From positions 1-64,000 of the forward strand of contig CANLXN010000003.1 of the NCBI GenBank assembly GCA_947495135.1: DNA of 64,000 bases, read 5' to 3'. Shown in pieces: positions 54,542-63,799 of this stretch. Every line of letters starts with the position of its first letter. Positions within the stretch are counted from its first letter, which is position 1. The notes beneath the pieces were generated by a model that ran no database searches, was not told where the DNA came from, and saw only the letters and a list, made by a program, of their open reading frames with translations. This DNA comes from an uncultured Flavobacteriaceae bacterium. GTDB taxonomy: Bacteria > Bacteroidota > Bacteroidia > Flavobacteriales > Flavobacteriaceae. The translations under genes were made by a program, and so were the position numbers.

Positions 54542-55192
54542 TTAGTGTTCTGTTGAACCATGCCCTTCTTCAGGCATGCTTTCAAGTTCTTGCTCGGTTG
54601 TCTCTTCGGTCGCTACTTTTGGAGCGATTAAAGGTTCACCCTTCAGGGCTGCTTTCAAATTCATTACGTGCTGTGTAATTTGCCAGCGTTCTAACTCATT
54701 AGTTTGTGATGCATAAGAGCCCATTGAATTCAAACCATACATTTGTACGTGATATACACCACCTTCGGTGATATTACGTCCTGGGTCTGCATAACTTGGT
54801 ATACCAAGAATTTTTTCTCGCTGCATCAATATTCCTTGACCATCCCCTTTTGTTCCATGACAAACTGCACAATATATGTCGTATAGTGCCTTTCCTTCAG
54901 CAAGACTTTCAAGACTTACTTCTAAAGGATTGGTTAACTCAGCCTTCGCTAGATTAAGCCCTTCCGTGGTATCTTCATAGTCGTACGGCATCCATCCTCT
55001 TGGAATAGTACCTTCTGCAGGTAACATAGCTTCCATTTGTCCAGCAAATACCTCGTATTCTCCATAAGTTTCATAACCAACTGGCTCATACATATTCGGC
55101 ATGTACTGAAAGTTCGGTTTCCCTTGTTCAGAACAGGAAACCAAAGCAACCGTGGCAACTAATACTACTGCTATATTTATTAAACTCTTCAT
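54542..55192 (-). CDS. actE: Alternative complex III monoheme cytochrome c ActE
   Basis: 216 residues from the ATG at 55192 (another ATG at 55204 is in frame). Lipoprotein signal MKSLINIAVVLVATVALVSC with the lipobox Cys, then a cytochrome c domain with CAVCH (heme attachment, about 115-119), GTKGDGQG, and a Met-rich distal side (YGLNSMGSYASQ). Known structures place ActE at the exit of ACIII facing the oxidase. The C-terminal tail is acidic (EETTEQELESMPEEGHGSTEH). Begins one base after the actD stop. Confidence 0.93.
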   Translation of the reverse strand: MKSLINIAVVLVATVALVSCSEQGKPNFQYMPNMYEPVGYETYGEYEVFAGQMEAMLPAEGTIPRGWMPYDYEDTTEGLNLAKAELTNPLEVSLESLAEGKALYDIYCAVCHGTKGDGQGILMQREKILGIPSYADPGRNITEGGVYHVQMYGLNSMGSYASQTNELERWQITQHVMNLKAALKGEPLIAPKVATEETTEQELESMPEEGHGSTEH

Positions 55193-55193
55193 A

Positions 55194-55730
55194 TTAGTGA
55201 TCATCTTCTTTATCGATTAAACTAATTTCAATAGCGCCTGTATCACTTAAAAACTGTGAAACTTTCGCTATATCGTGCTTTCCTGCGTCGATAGCCATTA
55301 AAAAATGGTCGTCGGTTGTACGCACATCTGGATTCTCTGCTTTCTTAAAGGGCCATAATTTACTGCGCATATAAAATGTAATTACCATAAGGTGGGCAGC
55401 AAAAAAGACTGTTAATTCGAACATAATTGGCACAAAAGCCGGCATGTTTTCTATGTAGCTAAAACTAGGCTTTCCTCCAATATCTTGCGGCCAATCCTCA
55501 ATCATAATGAAATTCATCATGGTGATCGCCACACAGAGTCCAACACATCCATACATAAAAGCAGTGATAGCGATACGAGTATCTGCTAATCCCATGGCTT
55601 TTTCTAGTCCGTGCACCGGGAAAGGTGTATATACTTCTTCGATATGATAGTGCTCGCCACGAACCGCTTTAACAGCGTTCATCAAGATATCATCGTCGTT
55701 ATAGATAGCGTGAATTACTTTCGATGCCAT
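55194..55730 (-). CDS. actD: Alternative complex III subunit ActD (DUF3341)
   Basis: 178 residues with an N-terminal cytosolic alpha/beta part (about 1-55: HAIYNDDDILMNAVKAV, HYHIEEVYTPFPVHGLE) and two membrane helices (about 62-83 and 100-125), the DUF3341 pattern. Structural subunit joining the membrane halves of ACIII. Starts 3 bases after the actC stop. Confidence 0.94.
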   Translation of the reverse strand: MASKVIHAIYNDDDILMNAVKAVRGEHYHIEEVYTPFPVHGLEKAMGLADTRIAITAFMYGCVGLCVAITMMNFIMIEDWPQDIGGKPSFSYIENMPAFVPIMFELTVFFAAHLMVITFYMRSKLWPFKKAENPDVRTTDDHFLMAIDAGKHDIAKVSQFLSDTGAIEISLIDKEDDH

Positions 55731-55733
55731 ACA

Positions 55734-57488
55734 TTAACTATTTTTAAGGTTTGCAGCTTGACCAGCCCAGTCGTCACGTTTCGCGCGTCCAGGAAATTCT
55801 CCAGTAATGCTGTCTAATAAATCATATTCTACGTCGGTCATTTTACTTACTTGATCGAAAGTAAAGATCCCCAACTGATGAAGTTTTTGTTCCAATACTG
55901 GCCCAACTCCACTTATTTTCTTCAGATCGTCTTGTGTCTGGGTATCTGGATCAAATGTTCCGATATTACTTAACAAGGCATTGATCTTCATTTTATCGTC
56001 TCCACTATCAACTAACGCATCCGCATTTACAGTATCATCTGTTTTTACTTCTGAAATAGGTAAAACAGAACCATCGGGCATCACATAATGTTTAGCGTCG
56101 TCTCCTTTTTCTGCTCTCAACGTTTTGTAATAGCTTCCTGAAGATTTCAGGATAGACTTCACTTCCGCCTGTGCAATTACAGGGAAGGTTCTTGAATATA
56201 GTAAGAAGAGTACAAAGAAGAATCCAATAGTTCCAATGAAAATTCCAATATCTACAAAGGTTGGAGAGAACATCGTCCATGAAGATGGAAGGTAATCTCT
56301 GTGTAATGAGGTTACGATAATTACGAAACGCTCAAACCACATTCCAATGTTTACCACAATCGAAATTATAAAAGAGAACATTATACTTCGTCTCAATTTA
56401 GGGAACCACATAAACTGTGGTGAGAACACGTTACATGTCATCATTGACCAGTAAGCCCACCAATAGGGACCTGTCGCACGATTCAAGAATGCATATTGTT
56501 CGTATTCAACCCCAGAGTACCATGCAATAAATAACTCCGTAATATAAGCCACCCCAACAATAGAACCTGTAATCATAATTACAATGTTCATTAACTCAAT
56601 ATGCTGTATGGTGATATAGTTTTCTAAATTAGATACCTTTCTCATAATAATAAGAAGGGTATTTACCATTGCAAACCCTGAAAATACCGCTCCCGCAACA
56701 AAATAAGGAGGGAAAATAGTGGTGTGCCAACCTGGTATTACCGAGGTTGCGAAATCAAAAGATACAATGGTGTGTACCGAAAGTACTAATGGTGTAGCCA
56801 AACCAGCCAGAACCAATGATACTTCCTCAAAACGCTGCCAATCTTTAGCACGCCCACTCCATCCAAAAGAAAGTACGCTATATACGTGCTTCGTAAATGG
56901 CTTCACGGCTCTATCACGGATCATTGCGAAATCTGGCAACAAACCTGTCCACCAAAACACAAGAGATACCGAAAGGTACGTCGAGATCGCAAATACATCC
57001 CAAAGTAAAGGAGAGTTAAAGTTTACCCATAGGGAACCAAATTGGTTTGGAATTGGAAGTACCCAATATGCCAACCATGGTCGTCCCATGTGAATAATTG
57101 GGAATAATCCCGCCTGAATTACCGAGAAGATGGTCATCGCCTCTGCGGATCGGTTAATTGCCATCCTCCATTTTTGACGGAATAGTAATAGTACCGCGGA
57201 AATAAGTGTTCCTGCGTGACCAATTCCTACCCACCAAACGAAGTTGGTAATATCCCATGCCCAGTTAACTGTTCGGTTCAATCCCCAAACTCCAATTCCG
57301 GTGGTAATGGTGTAAATAATACATCCAATCCCCCATAAAAAGGCTGCTAAAGCAATGGAGAATACTATCCACCAGTGTTTGTTGGCTTTTCCTTCTACGG
57401 GAGCTGCCACATCCACAGTAACATCGTGGTATGATTTATCTCCTGTAACTAAGGGTCTTCTAATAGGTGCTTCGTAATGCGACGCCAT
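55734..57488 (-). CDS. actC: Alternative complex III subunit ActC (NrfD-like), with C-terminal helix-hairpin-helix domain
   Basis: 584 residues. About ten membrane helices of the NrfD/PsrC fold (1-460), for example TNFVWWVGIGHAGTLISAVL and MVNTLLIIMRKV; one quinol site of ACIII lies in this family. After residue about 460 comes a hydrophilic linker and, at about 520-584, a helix-hairpin-helix-type domain (DLKKISGVGPVLEQKLHQLG, FDQVSKMTDVEYDLLD) of the kind found in DUF4332 and some NuoE proteins. This tail is not part of the core NrfD fold. 30 bases after actB. Confidence 0.93.
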   Translation of the reverse strand: MASHYEAPIRRPLVTGDKSYHDVTVDVAAPVEGKANKHWWIVFSIALAAFLWGIGCIIYTITTGIGVWGLNRTVNWAWDITNFVWWVGIGHAGTLISAVLLLFRQKWRMAINRSAEAMTIFSVIQAGLFPIIHMGRPWLAYWVLPIPNQFGSLWVNFNSPLLWDVFAISTYLSVSLVFWWTGLLPDFAMIRDRAVKPFTKHVYSVLSFGWSGRAKDWQRFEEVSLVLAGLATPLVLSVHTIVSFDFATSVIPGWHTTIFPPYFVAGAVFSGFAMVNTLLIIMRKVSNLENYITIQHIELMNIVIMITGSIVGVAYITELFIAWYSGVEYEQYAFLNRATGPYWWAYWSMMTCNVFSPQFMWFPKLRRSIMFSFIISIVVNIGMWFERFVIIVTSLHRDYLPSSWTMFSPTFVDIGIFIGTIGFFFVLFLLYSRTFPVIAQAEVKSILKSSGSYYKTLRAEKGDDAKHYVMPDGSVLPISEVKTDDTVNADALVDSGDDKMKINALLSNIGTFDPDTQTQDDLKKISGVGPVLEQKLHQLGIFTFDQVSKMTDVEYDLLDSITGEFPGRAKRDDWAGQAANLKNS

Positions 57489-57518
57489 ATCTATATATTC
57501 AATTTCTTAGTTAGATTA

Positions 57519-60500
57519 TTATGCTTCAGTTGTATTTCTCACTTTCGTATGGTAGATCACGTTGGGTTTTGTTCCAACGGCTTCCAATAAATGATACATA
57601 CGTTTATCCTGTGTTAAGTCAAATATTTCACTATCGTGATCATTAACATCTCCAAACTTGATCGCTCCTGTTTCACAGGCAGCCGAACAAGCCGTTTTAA
57701 ATTCTCCGTCTTTTATTACTCTTCCATCGCGTTTGGCGTCGAGAATAGTTTTTTGTGTCATTTGAATACACATAGAACATTTTTCCATCACCCCTCTTGA
57801 ACGAACCGTTACATCTGGATTCAACACCATACGACCCAAGTCATTGTTCATGTGGTAATCGAACTCTTCATTTTCGGCGTATAAGAACCAGTTGAAACGA
57901 CGTACTTTATATGGACAGTTGTTGGCACAGTAACGTGTTCCTACACAACGGTTATACGCCATGTGGTTTTGACCTTGACGACTATGTGCTGTTGCAGCAA
58001 CCGGACAAACCGTCTCACACGGAGCATGATTACAATGCTGACACATCACTGGCTGGAACGCCACCTGCGGATTAGCCGAAGCAACTTCCATTTCTCCAAA
58101 TTCAGAAAGCGAACTTCCTAATCCAGAGATATTTTCTTTCTTCTGAAGATCACCATCAAAAGTCTCTTCACTAGAATAGTATCTATCAATACGCAACCAG
58201 TGCATATCACGGCTACGACGCATTTCAGACTTACCTACAACTGGCACATTGTTTTCTGCGTGACATGCAATTACACATGCTCCACAACCTGTACAAGCGT
58301 TTAAGTCAATAGATAAATTGAAGTGATGTCCAATAGAACGATCAAACTCATTCCAAAGATCGGCATCAGGTGATGTTACCGGAATCTCTTGATGATCTTT
58401 CGACACTTCAGGAACTGGGTTCCAATCGTGAACGTTCTTTGTATTAAATATTTCTAAGGTAGTCTCACGAATGATATCCCTACCCATCATTGTATTGTGT
58501 AACTGAACGCATGCAAATTCGTGCGTTCCAGCTGCCTTTGATATAGTTACGTTGTTCTGAACAGATGAAAAATTGTTATACAATTGGTACCCATTCACTC
58601 CAGTTTGCATTTCTTCTTGAATTGCCGCTTTTCGACCATAACCCAAAGCAAGACCTACAGAACCATTTGCCTGACCTGGCTGAATAAGCACAGGAACATT
58701 TTTAACGGTCACATCTCCTACTTTCACATCCGCATAACTACCATTTAATGCTCCATTTGCAACATTCTCATTGGTAAGTCCCAATTTAGCGGCATCTGCC
58801 GCAGAAATAGTTAAATAGTTATCCCAAGAAGTACGTGTTATTGGATCTGGCAATTCTTGCAACCACGGGTTGTTTGCCTGCGATCCATCTCCCAGTCCTG
58901 TCTTCGTATAAAGTGTGAGCTCCATTCCTCCTTGCAATGGCGCACTCAATGCTCCATTAGAAGTAGAAGTCTCAATTGTTTCACTGGTCGTATCTGCATC
59001 CGTATCAACAGAGGCAGTACTCATAAATACTCCATCATGCAAAGCCTGCTTCCAAGATCCCCCATTGGCAAAAACCGAAGAAGACCAAGCATCTTTAATG
59101 TAGTCTACATAAGTTGCAGTATTTCCTGTCCATTTCAATAAACAATCCTGAAATTGCCTTGTATTGAATAACGGACGGATAGTTGGCTGCATCAAGCTAA
59201 ACGTTCCTTTCTTAAATTGAGCATCTCCCCAAGACTCCAAATAATGCGGAGTAGCCGCTACCATTTGCGCCTGTGAAGCCGTCTCATCACCAGTCATAGC
59301 AAACGCTAATGACATCTCTAAGTTTTTATATCCTTCGGCGAATGCTTTATTCGGGAACGAGTACAATGGATTCACACCTACTGTGATCAATCCTTTTACA
59401 CTTCCACTAACTACACCGTTCATTACATTTCTCACCTCAGATGCACTACCCATGGCAGTCATCTTTGGCTTAGCCGCATCCATTACTATGCTACCAACAC
59501 TCTCATTGTAGCTCAATACCGCAGCTTGCGATGCCACATCGGGCAGACCAGTAAGGATAACACCTTTACTCCCTGCTTTTCTTAATTGTGCTTTTGCCTT
59601 TGTTACTGCAGCCGCCATTTTCTCTGGCAAACCGGAAGTAGTTCCTCCAGTTAACGCCTTTAGAATCTGCATTTGTTGAGAAGGAGTTGCAGGAACTCTC
59701 ACATCCGCATTTGCTCCAGCCAAGGTCATGTTAGCTTCGAACTGATAATGCTTAGACATTTTTCCGTTTTTCGGAATACGTCCTTGCGCATAACCTGCTT
59801 CGTAACCTCCACCTTGCCAGTCACCAATAAAATCGGCACCAACAGAGACAATTACTTCAGCCTTAGATAGATCGTAATCTGCTAGAGCTCTTGTCCCGTA
59901 TTTATTCTGAAAAGCGTCCAAAGCCTCTGAATGAGAAATTGCATCATAAATTACATGACGAACATTTGGATACTTTAATTTAAATTCTGAAATTAATTTA
60001 GAAGTAGACGGGCTTGCGAAGGTTTGTGTTAAAAGAACAATGTCTTTCCCGGTCATCGCATTCATCTTATCGGCAACCGCCTTGTCAAATTCTGACCAAC
60101 TTACATCATTACCACCTACTTTAGGACCTTGCAAACGTTGTGTATCGTACATAGATAACACAGAAGCATGCACTCGGGCATTCACAGACCCACCGTGCTT
60201 TGCTAAATCGTTACGCTCAATTTTAATAGGTCTTCCTTCACGTGTCTTCACCAAAACATTGGCAAAGTCGAAACCATCTGCGATCGCAGTCGCGTAATAG
60301 TTTGCCACTCCAGGAACGATCTCGTCTGGCGCAACCACGTAAGGAATAGATTTTATAACCGGACCCTCACAGGCTGCCAACGAAGCGGCTGCGGTTGTAA
60401 ATCCTACATATTTTAAGAAATCGCGTCGTGTGGTTGAGGATGCTTCCAACGTTTCTTTGTCTCCCAAAAACTCTTCAGTTGGTATGGGTTCTACAAATTC

Positions 60501-60581
60501 GTTTTGCTGTAGCGTTTCAACAATAGAGCTATTTTCGTTTAGCTCTTCAACACTTTTCCAGTATTTCTTGTTTGATGCCAT
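57519..60581 (-). CDS. actB: Alternative complex III subunit ActB (Fe-S / molybdopterin-type protein, TAT variant)
   Basis: 1020 residues. An N-terminal extension of about 50 residues precedes a twin-arginine-like signal TRRDFLKYVGFTTAAASLAAC. Residues about 55-740 resemble molybdopterin oxidoreductases (family knowledge: in ACIII this part holds no cofactor). The C-terminal ferredoxin-like part (about 755-990) has four cluster motifs: CTGCGACVIAC, CQHCNHAPCETVC, CVGTRYCANNC and CSMC...CSAAC. These relay electrons from quinol toward ActA/ActE. 110 bases after actA. Confidence 0.95.
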   Translation of the reverse strand: MASNKKYWKSVEELNENSSIVETLQQNEFVEPIPTEEFLGDKETLEASSTTRRDFLKYVGFTTAAASLAACEGPVIKSIPYVVAPDEIVPGVANYYATAIADGFDFANVLVKTREGRPIKIERNDLAKHGGSVNARVHASVLSMYDTQRLQGPKVGGNDVSWSEFDKAVADKMNAMTGKDIVLLTQTFASPSTSKLISEFKLKYPNVRHVIYDAISHSEALDAFQNKYGTRALADYDLSKAEVIVSVGADFIGDWQGGGYEAGYAQGRIPKNGKMSKHYQFEANMTLAGANADVRVPATPSQQMQILKALTGGTTSGLPEKMAAAVTKAKAQLRKAGSKGVILTGLPDVASQAAVLSYNESVGSIVMDAAKPKMTAMGSASEVRNVMNGVVSGSVKGLITVGVNPLYSFPNKAFAEGYKNLEMSLAFAMTGDETASQAQMVAATPHYLESWGDAQFKKGTFSLMQPTIRPLFNTRQFQDCLLKWTGNTATYVDYIKDAWSSSVFANGGSWKQALHDGVFMSTASVDTDADTTSETIETSTSNGALSAPLQGGMELTLYTKTGLGDGSQANNPWLQELPDPITRTSWDNYLTISAADAAKLGLTNENVANGALNGSYADVKVGDVTVKNVPVLIQPGQANGSVGLALGYGRKAAIQEEMQTGVNGYQLYNNFSSVQNNVTISKAAGTHEFACVQLHNTMMGRDIIRETTLEIFNTKNVHDWNPVPEVSKDHQEIPVTSPDADLWNEFDRSIGHHFNLSIDLNACTGCGACVIACHAENNVPVVGKSEMRRSRDMHWLRIDRYYSSEETFDGDLQKKENISGLGSSLSEFGEMEVASANPQVAFQPVMCQHCNHAPCETVCPVAATAHSRQGQNHMAYNRCVGTRYCANNCPYKVRRFNWFLYAENEEFDYHMNNDLGRMVLNPDVTVRSRGVMEKCSMCIQMTQKTILDAKRDGRVIKDGEFKTACSAACETGAIKFGDVNDHDSEIFDLTQDKRMYHLLEAVGTKPNVIYHTKVRNTTEA

Positions 60582-60691
60582 ATTTGTTATTTACGATTTT
60601 GGATGTACTACTCTAGATTTTAAGACGGTGCTTTATAAATCGTATTTCGCGCTTCTAAAATTTACTATTCAATATTCTAATTAATCAACTC

Positions 60692-62017
60692 TTAGTAGTG
60701 ACATTTACCACATTCTAATCCACCCATTTCGGCCGCTGTCAACTTATCCTTTCCATATTTCTTGGCAAGCTCGTCATGGATTTTAGTGTAGTAATCGTTT
60801 CCTTCTACTTTAATATTTGTTTCTCTGTGACAGTTAATACACCATCCCATTGTAAGAGGCGAATGCTGAGACATGATCTCCATTTCCTCCACAGGACCGT
60901 GACATTTCTGACACTCGATACCACCAACAGTTACGTGTTGAGAGTGGTTGAAATAAGCAAAGTCTGGCAGGTTGTGAATACGAACCCACTTCACAGGCTC
61001 TGTTACACCTGTATAAGCTTGATTCTCCTCATCCCATCCAACTGCTTTGTATAATTTTTGAATCTCCGCGTTGTAATCAACACCAAATTCTTGCTCTCCT
61101 TGCAACTGAGTTTCGGCAGCAACTTCTCCAATGTTCTTATGACAATTCATACAAACATTAAGTGAAGGAATCCCAGAGTGCTTACTCTTGCGAGCCGAAC
61201 TGTGACAGTAGTTACAATCTATTTGGTTTTCACCAGCGTGAATACGGTGAGAGTAATGTATAGGTTGCACTGGAGCATATCCTTGATCAACACCTACCTG
61301 CATAAGGTAACCGTAACCAAAATAACCTGCAGTTAATAGTAATAGAATCGACGTTACTAGAACTAGGAATTGATTTTGAATAAACAATTTCCAGATAGGC
61401 GTACGTGCTTCTTTCTCTTCAACTTCAATACCCTGACTCTTTGCAAAGTTGCGAAGGGTGTTATTCACCAAGTAAAGTATCACTACCAACATCAAGAAAA
61501 CCAAAGAAAGAATTCCCAAAATGATGTTGTTGGAAACTCCTCCTCCCGAGCTTTCAGTACCTGGAGGGGTTGGTGGTAGCACAACTGTTTTTGGCTGCGT
61601 ATAGGTATAAGCAATAATATTATCAATATCCGCATTGGTCAATGCTGGAAAAGAAGTCATTACAGACTTGTTGTATTCTTCATAGATTGCAACCGCCTGA
61701 GCATCCCCAGACTTTACCATTGCAGTACTGTTCTTAATCCACGAATACAACCACTCACGGTCGTATTTATCGCCCACACCTCTTAGTGCAGGACCAGTAG
61801 CTTTTTTACCAAGTTTGTGACATGCGGCGCAATTTGCTTTAAATAAAGCTTCTCCAGCTGTTGTATCTGCTGCTTGAGTAGGTAATACAGTTGTGGATGC
61901 AAACGCACTATTTGAAATTGAAAAAGTTAGCACGAGTGCTAACAATGCAAGTGACAACTTAGAGGGTAGATTTCGGTAACTTACCTTTTCCATACGATCG
62001 GTTATATTATTGTCCAT
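60692..62017 (-). CDS. actA: Alternative complex III multiheme cytochrome c ActA, six CxxCH motifs
   Basis: 441 residues from the ATG at 62017 (an in-frame ATG at 61993 and a TTG at 62032 are alternatives). Signal-like helix (about 20-40), then a monoheme cytochrome c domain with CAACH (C63-H67), a membrane helix (about 165-190), another (about 215-240), and a multiheme part with CNYCH, CMNCH, CQKCH, CINCH and CGKCH. Total six c-heme sites. First gene of actABCDEF-ctaCD. Shares a divergent upstream region with the SPOR gene. Confidence 0.94.
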   Translation of the reverse strand: MDNNITDRMEKVSYRNLPSKLSLALLALVLTFSISNSAFASTTVLPTQAADTTAGEALFKANCAACHKLGKKATGPALRGVGDKYDREWLYSWIKNSTAMVKSGDAQAVAIYEEYNKSVMTSFPALTNADIDNIIAYTYTQPKTVVLPPTPPGTESSGGGVSNNIILGILSLVFLMLVVILYLVNNTLRNFAKSQGIEVEEKEARTPIWKLFIQNQFLVLVTSILLLLTAGYFGYGYLMQVGVDQGYAPVQPIHYSHRIHAGENQIDCNYCHSSARKSKHSGIPSLNVCMNCHKNIGEVAAETQLQGEQEFGVDYNAEIQKLYKAVGWDEENQAYTGVTEPVKWVRIHNLPDFAYFNHSQHVTVGGIECQKCHGPVEEMEIMSQHSPLTMGWCINCHRETNIKVEGNDYYTKIHDELAKKYGKDKLTAAEMGGLECGKCHY

Positions 62018-62075
62018 GAGTTTGGCACGCAATTGGTTATAAATGTATTCGATTTACGCACCTCAAATAACTGTG

Positions 62076-62083
62076 CAAAAGTA
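62076..62083 (-). promoter_or_regulatory. -7 promoter box of the act-cta operon
   Basis: TACTTTTG on the minus strand, exact TAnnTTTG, about 58 bases before the actA ATG; TTTC lies 19 bases upstream as an imperfect -33 element. Confidence 0.55.
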
Positions 62084-62181
62084 CGTCATAAAGTCGATTT
62101 TCGAAATCCAAATAAACTGTTAACAACTAATTTATACTAATTCTAAATAATAAATTCACACCTAAAAAAGTTATTATGCTT

Positions 62182-62189
62182 TACATTTG
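62182..62189 (+). promoter_or_regulatory. -7 promoter box of the SPOR gene
   Basis: TACATTTG, exact TAnnTTTG, 18 bases before the ATG at 62208; it overlaps an in-frame TTG, which is thereby excluded as a start. Confidence 0.5.
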
Positions 62190-62207
62190 CATCAAACAAT
62201 TACACTC

Positions 62208-62597
62208 ATGAAATTGAAAACATCCCTTACTACATTGGTTTTACTGTTAGTTCTATTATTTTCTTCGGAAATTCTCATAGCACAGTCGGGCACTCTGAAT
62301 GTGAATCAGGATGCGAAGATCACTAAACTACTCGATCTTAAAAAGTCGCTCGAAAAGGACAATAAACTACATGAAGGTTTTACCATACAATTGTATTACG
62401 GAAATCTAAGCAGAGCCAATAGTGTTATCAAAGACTACCGAAACAAATACAGTAGCTGGAGAGCCTCTATTGAATATGAAACTCCAAACTATAAGGTGTG
62501 GGTAGGCGACTACAGCACACGCATAGAAGCGGACCGCGCCCTATTAGAAATACGTAAAAATTTTCCTACCGCTTTTCCACTCAAAGTGAGTAAGTAG
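62208..62597 (+). CDS. SPOR domain periplasmic protein
   Basis: 129 residues from the ATG at 62208. Signal peptide MKLKTSLTTLVLLLVLLFSSEILIAQ and a SPOR domain (about 57-128) with GFTIQLYYGNLSRANSVIKD and VWVGDYSTRIEADRALLEIRK. SPOR domains bind denuded peptidoglycan glycans at sites of septal remodelling. It stands alone with its own promoter, divergent from actA. Confidence 0.9.
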   Translation: MKLKTSLTTLVLLLVLLFSSEILIAQSGTLNVNQDAKITKLLDLKKSLEKDNKLHEGFTIQLYYGNLSRANSVIKDYRNKYSSWRASIEYETPNYKVWVGDYSTRIEADRALLEIRKNFPTAFPLKVSK

Positions 62598-62614
62598 GTT
62601 TTGGTTAATGGCGT

Positions 62615-62685
62615 GAAAATAAACAGTCTGTTTCTCTAAACTGAAATAGCGAGAAAAATTTCCGGTTATTCTTGAAACTACGAAT
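62615..62685 (+). repeat. Dispersed 70-base repeat, first copy
   Basis: About 70 bases matching 63852-63921 at roughly three of four positions by eye. Shared blocks are AAAATAAA, CTGTTTC, AGCG, GAAAA, ATTCTT, AAAC and CGAAT. A hairpin CTGTTTC/GAAATAG can form. The rest of the 242-base spacer before the DinB gene shows no feature I can name. Confidence 0.55.
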
Positions 62686-62839
62686 GGAGGTTGGCGCCCA
62701 CTATTTAATTACTTCGTTAAATTTTTCAACACCAGATCCAATTGCCAATACCTCACACCCGTCACTCTTTTTTCGTAACTTACTGTCCCCTAATCTTTTC
62801 TTAGAAACGTCCTACCTGTATAACCAATAAAAACAAATC

Positions 62840-63445
62840 ATGAAAAAATTATTATTCACTATTTCCATCTTCGCCTTTAGCTGTTTCGCAGTTACAGCAC
62901 AGGAACTCACCCAAGAAGAGCGAGCGGCTGGTATCAACGAGTTATCTGCCACCCACCAATATTTAATGGCGACCCTAAAGCACCTCACTCCAGACCAATT
63001 AAACTACAAGAGCACTCCCGAGTCTTGGTCTATAGCTGAATGCTTAGAGCACATCGCTATTTCGGAAGAAACACTGCCACAAATGCTACAAGAGATGCTT
63101 AAATCGCCCCCAAATCCAGCTAGCAGAAAGGAAATAAACTTAAGCGACGAGAAAATCCTTGAAATGATGGTGGATCGTTCCCAGAAACTGAAAACCCAGG
63201 AAGCATTTACACCAAGTGGTAAATACGGCTCTTTTGAAGCTACATTAAAAGCCTTTACCACCAAGCGTTCTGAAAACATGGTATTTTTGAAAAACACTAA
63301 AGAAGATCTAAGAAATAGGGTGCGAGAACTTCCATTTGGTAAAATGGATGGATATCAAGTATTGCTTTTTATGTCGGGTCACACCGAACGCCACATCAAG
63401 CAAATGGAAGAAATTAAAGCAAGCCCTGGTTTTCCGGGGAATTAA
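62840..63445 (+). CDS. Secreted DinB-fold (DinB_2) protein
   Basis: 201 residues. Signal peptide MKKLLFTISIFAFSCFAVTAQ, then a four-helix DinB_2 domain (about 30-190) with the metal-site histidines in IAECLEHIAISEE and FMSGHTERHIKQM. Cytoplasmic relatives are thiol transferases or damage-inducible proteins; the signal peptide here suggests a periplasmic form. Followed 25 bases later by a terminator. Function unknown. Confidence 0.88.
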   Translation: MKKLLFTISIFAFSCFAVTAQELTQEERAAGINELSATHQYLMATLKHLTPDQLNYKSTPESWSIAECLEHIAISEETLPQMLQEMLKSPPNPASRKEINLSDEKILEMMVDRSQKLKTQEAFTPSGKYGSFEATLKAFTTKRSENMVFLKNTKEDLRNRVRELPFGKMDGYQVLLFMSGHTERHIKQMEEIKASPGFPGN

Positions 63446-63470
63446 TCTTATTTAGCATTTACTAAACTAA

Positions 63471-63501
63471 TAAAAGCGGCTCGATGAAAGGGTCGCTTTT
63501 T
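63471..63501 (+). terminator. Terminator after the DinB gene
   Basis: Stem AAAAGCGGCTC/GGGTCGCTTTT (two G-U pairs), 7-base loop, then TTTTTT. Confidence 0.85.
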
Positions 63502-63574
63502 TATTTGAATATAGCTCTGCTACATCGGTCAACTTCCAATGTAATGGATAACTAGAATTCAATTTCTCGGAACA

Positions 63575-63724
63575 GGGATAGCAGCGGAAATCCCGCCTTT
63601 AACAATAGTTATTTTAAGACTAAGCCCACATGCCAGGTAACCATTGGAATAATGCATCTCTTGGCGGAATTGAAGCGTATAGCCCGGTTGTGAGGCGACA
63701 TAGCACTCTTTTAGAATAGTCGCC
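63575..63724 (+). repeat. Dispersed structured element, copy B with enlarged loop
   Basis: Begins GGGATAGCAGCGGAAA-TCCCGCC (63575-63597) and later has GGCGGAATTGAAGCG-TATAGCCCGG (63663-63687), the same blocks as copy A at 49862-49968. The pairing segments CCGCC (63593-63597) and GGCGG (63663-63667) are separated by 65 bases instead of 3. Ends with hairpin GGCGAC/GTCGCC (63694-63724), in the place of the 3' hairpin of copy A but with a different sequence. Confidence 0.65.
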
Positions 63725-63799
63725 CTGCCTACTACTTTTTAAACGAAGTTCAATTAGAAACACAACTCCCGAACAAGTTCCCCAAATAGTAGAAAATGG

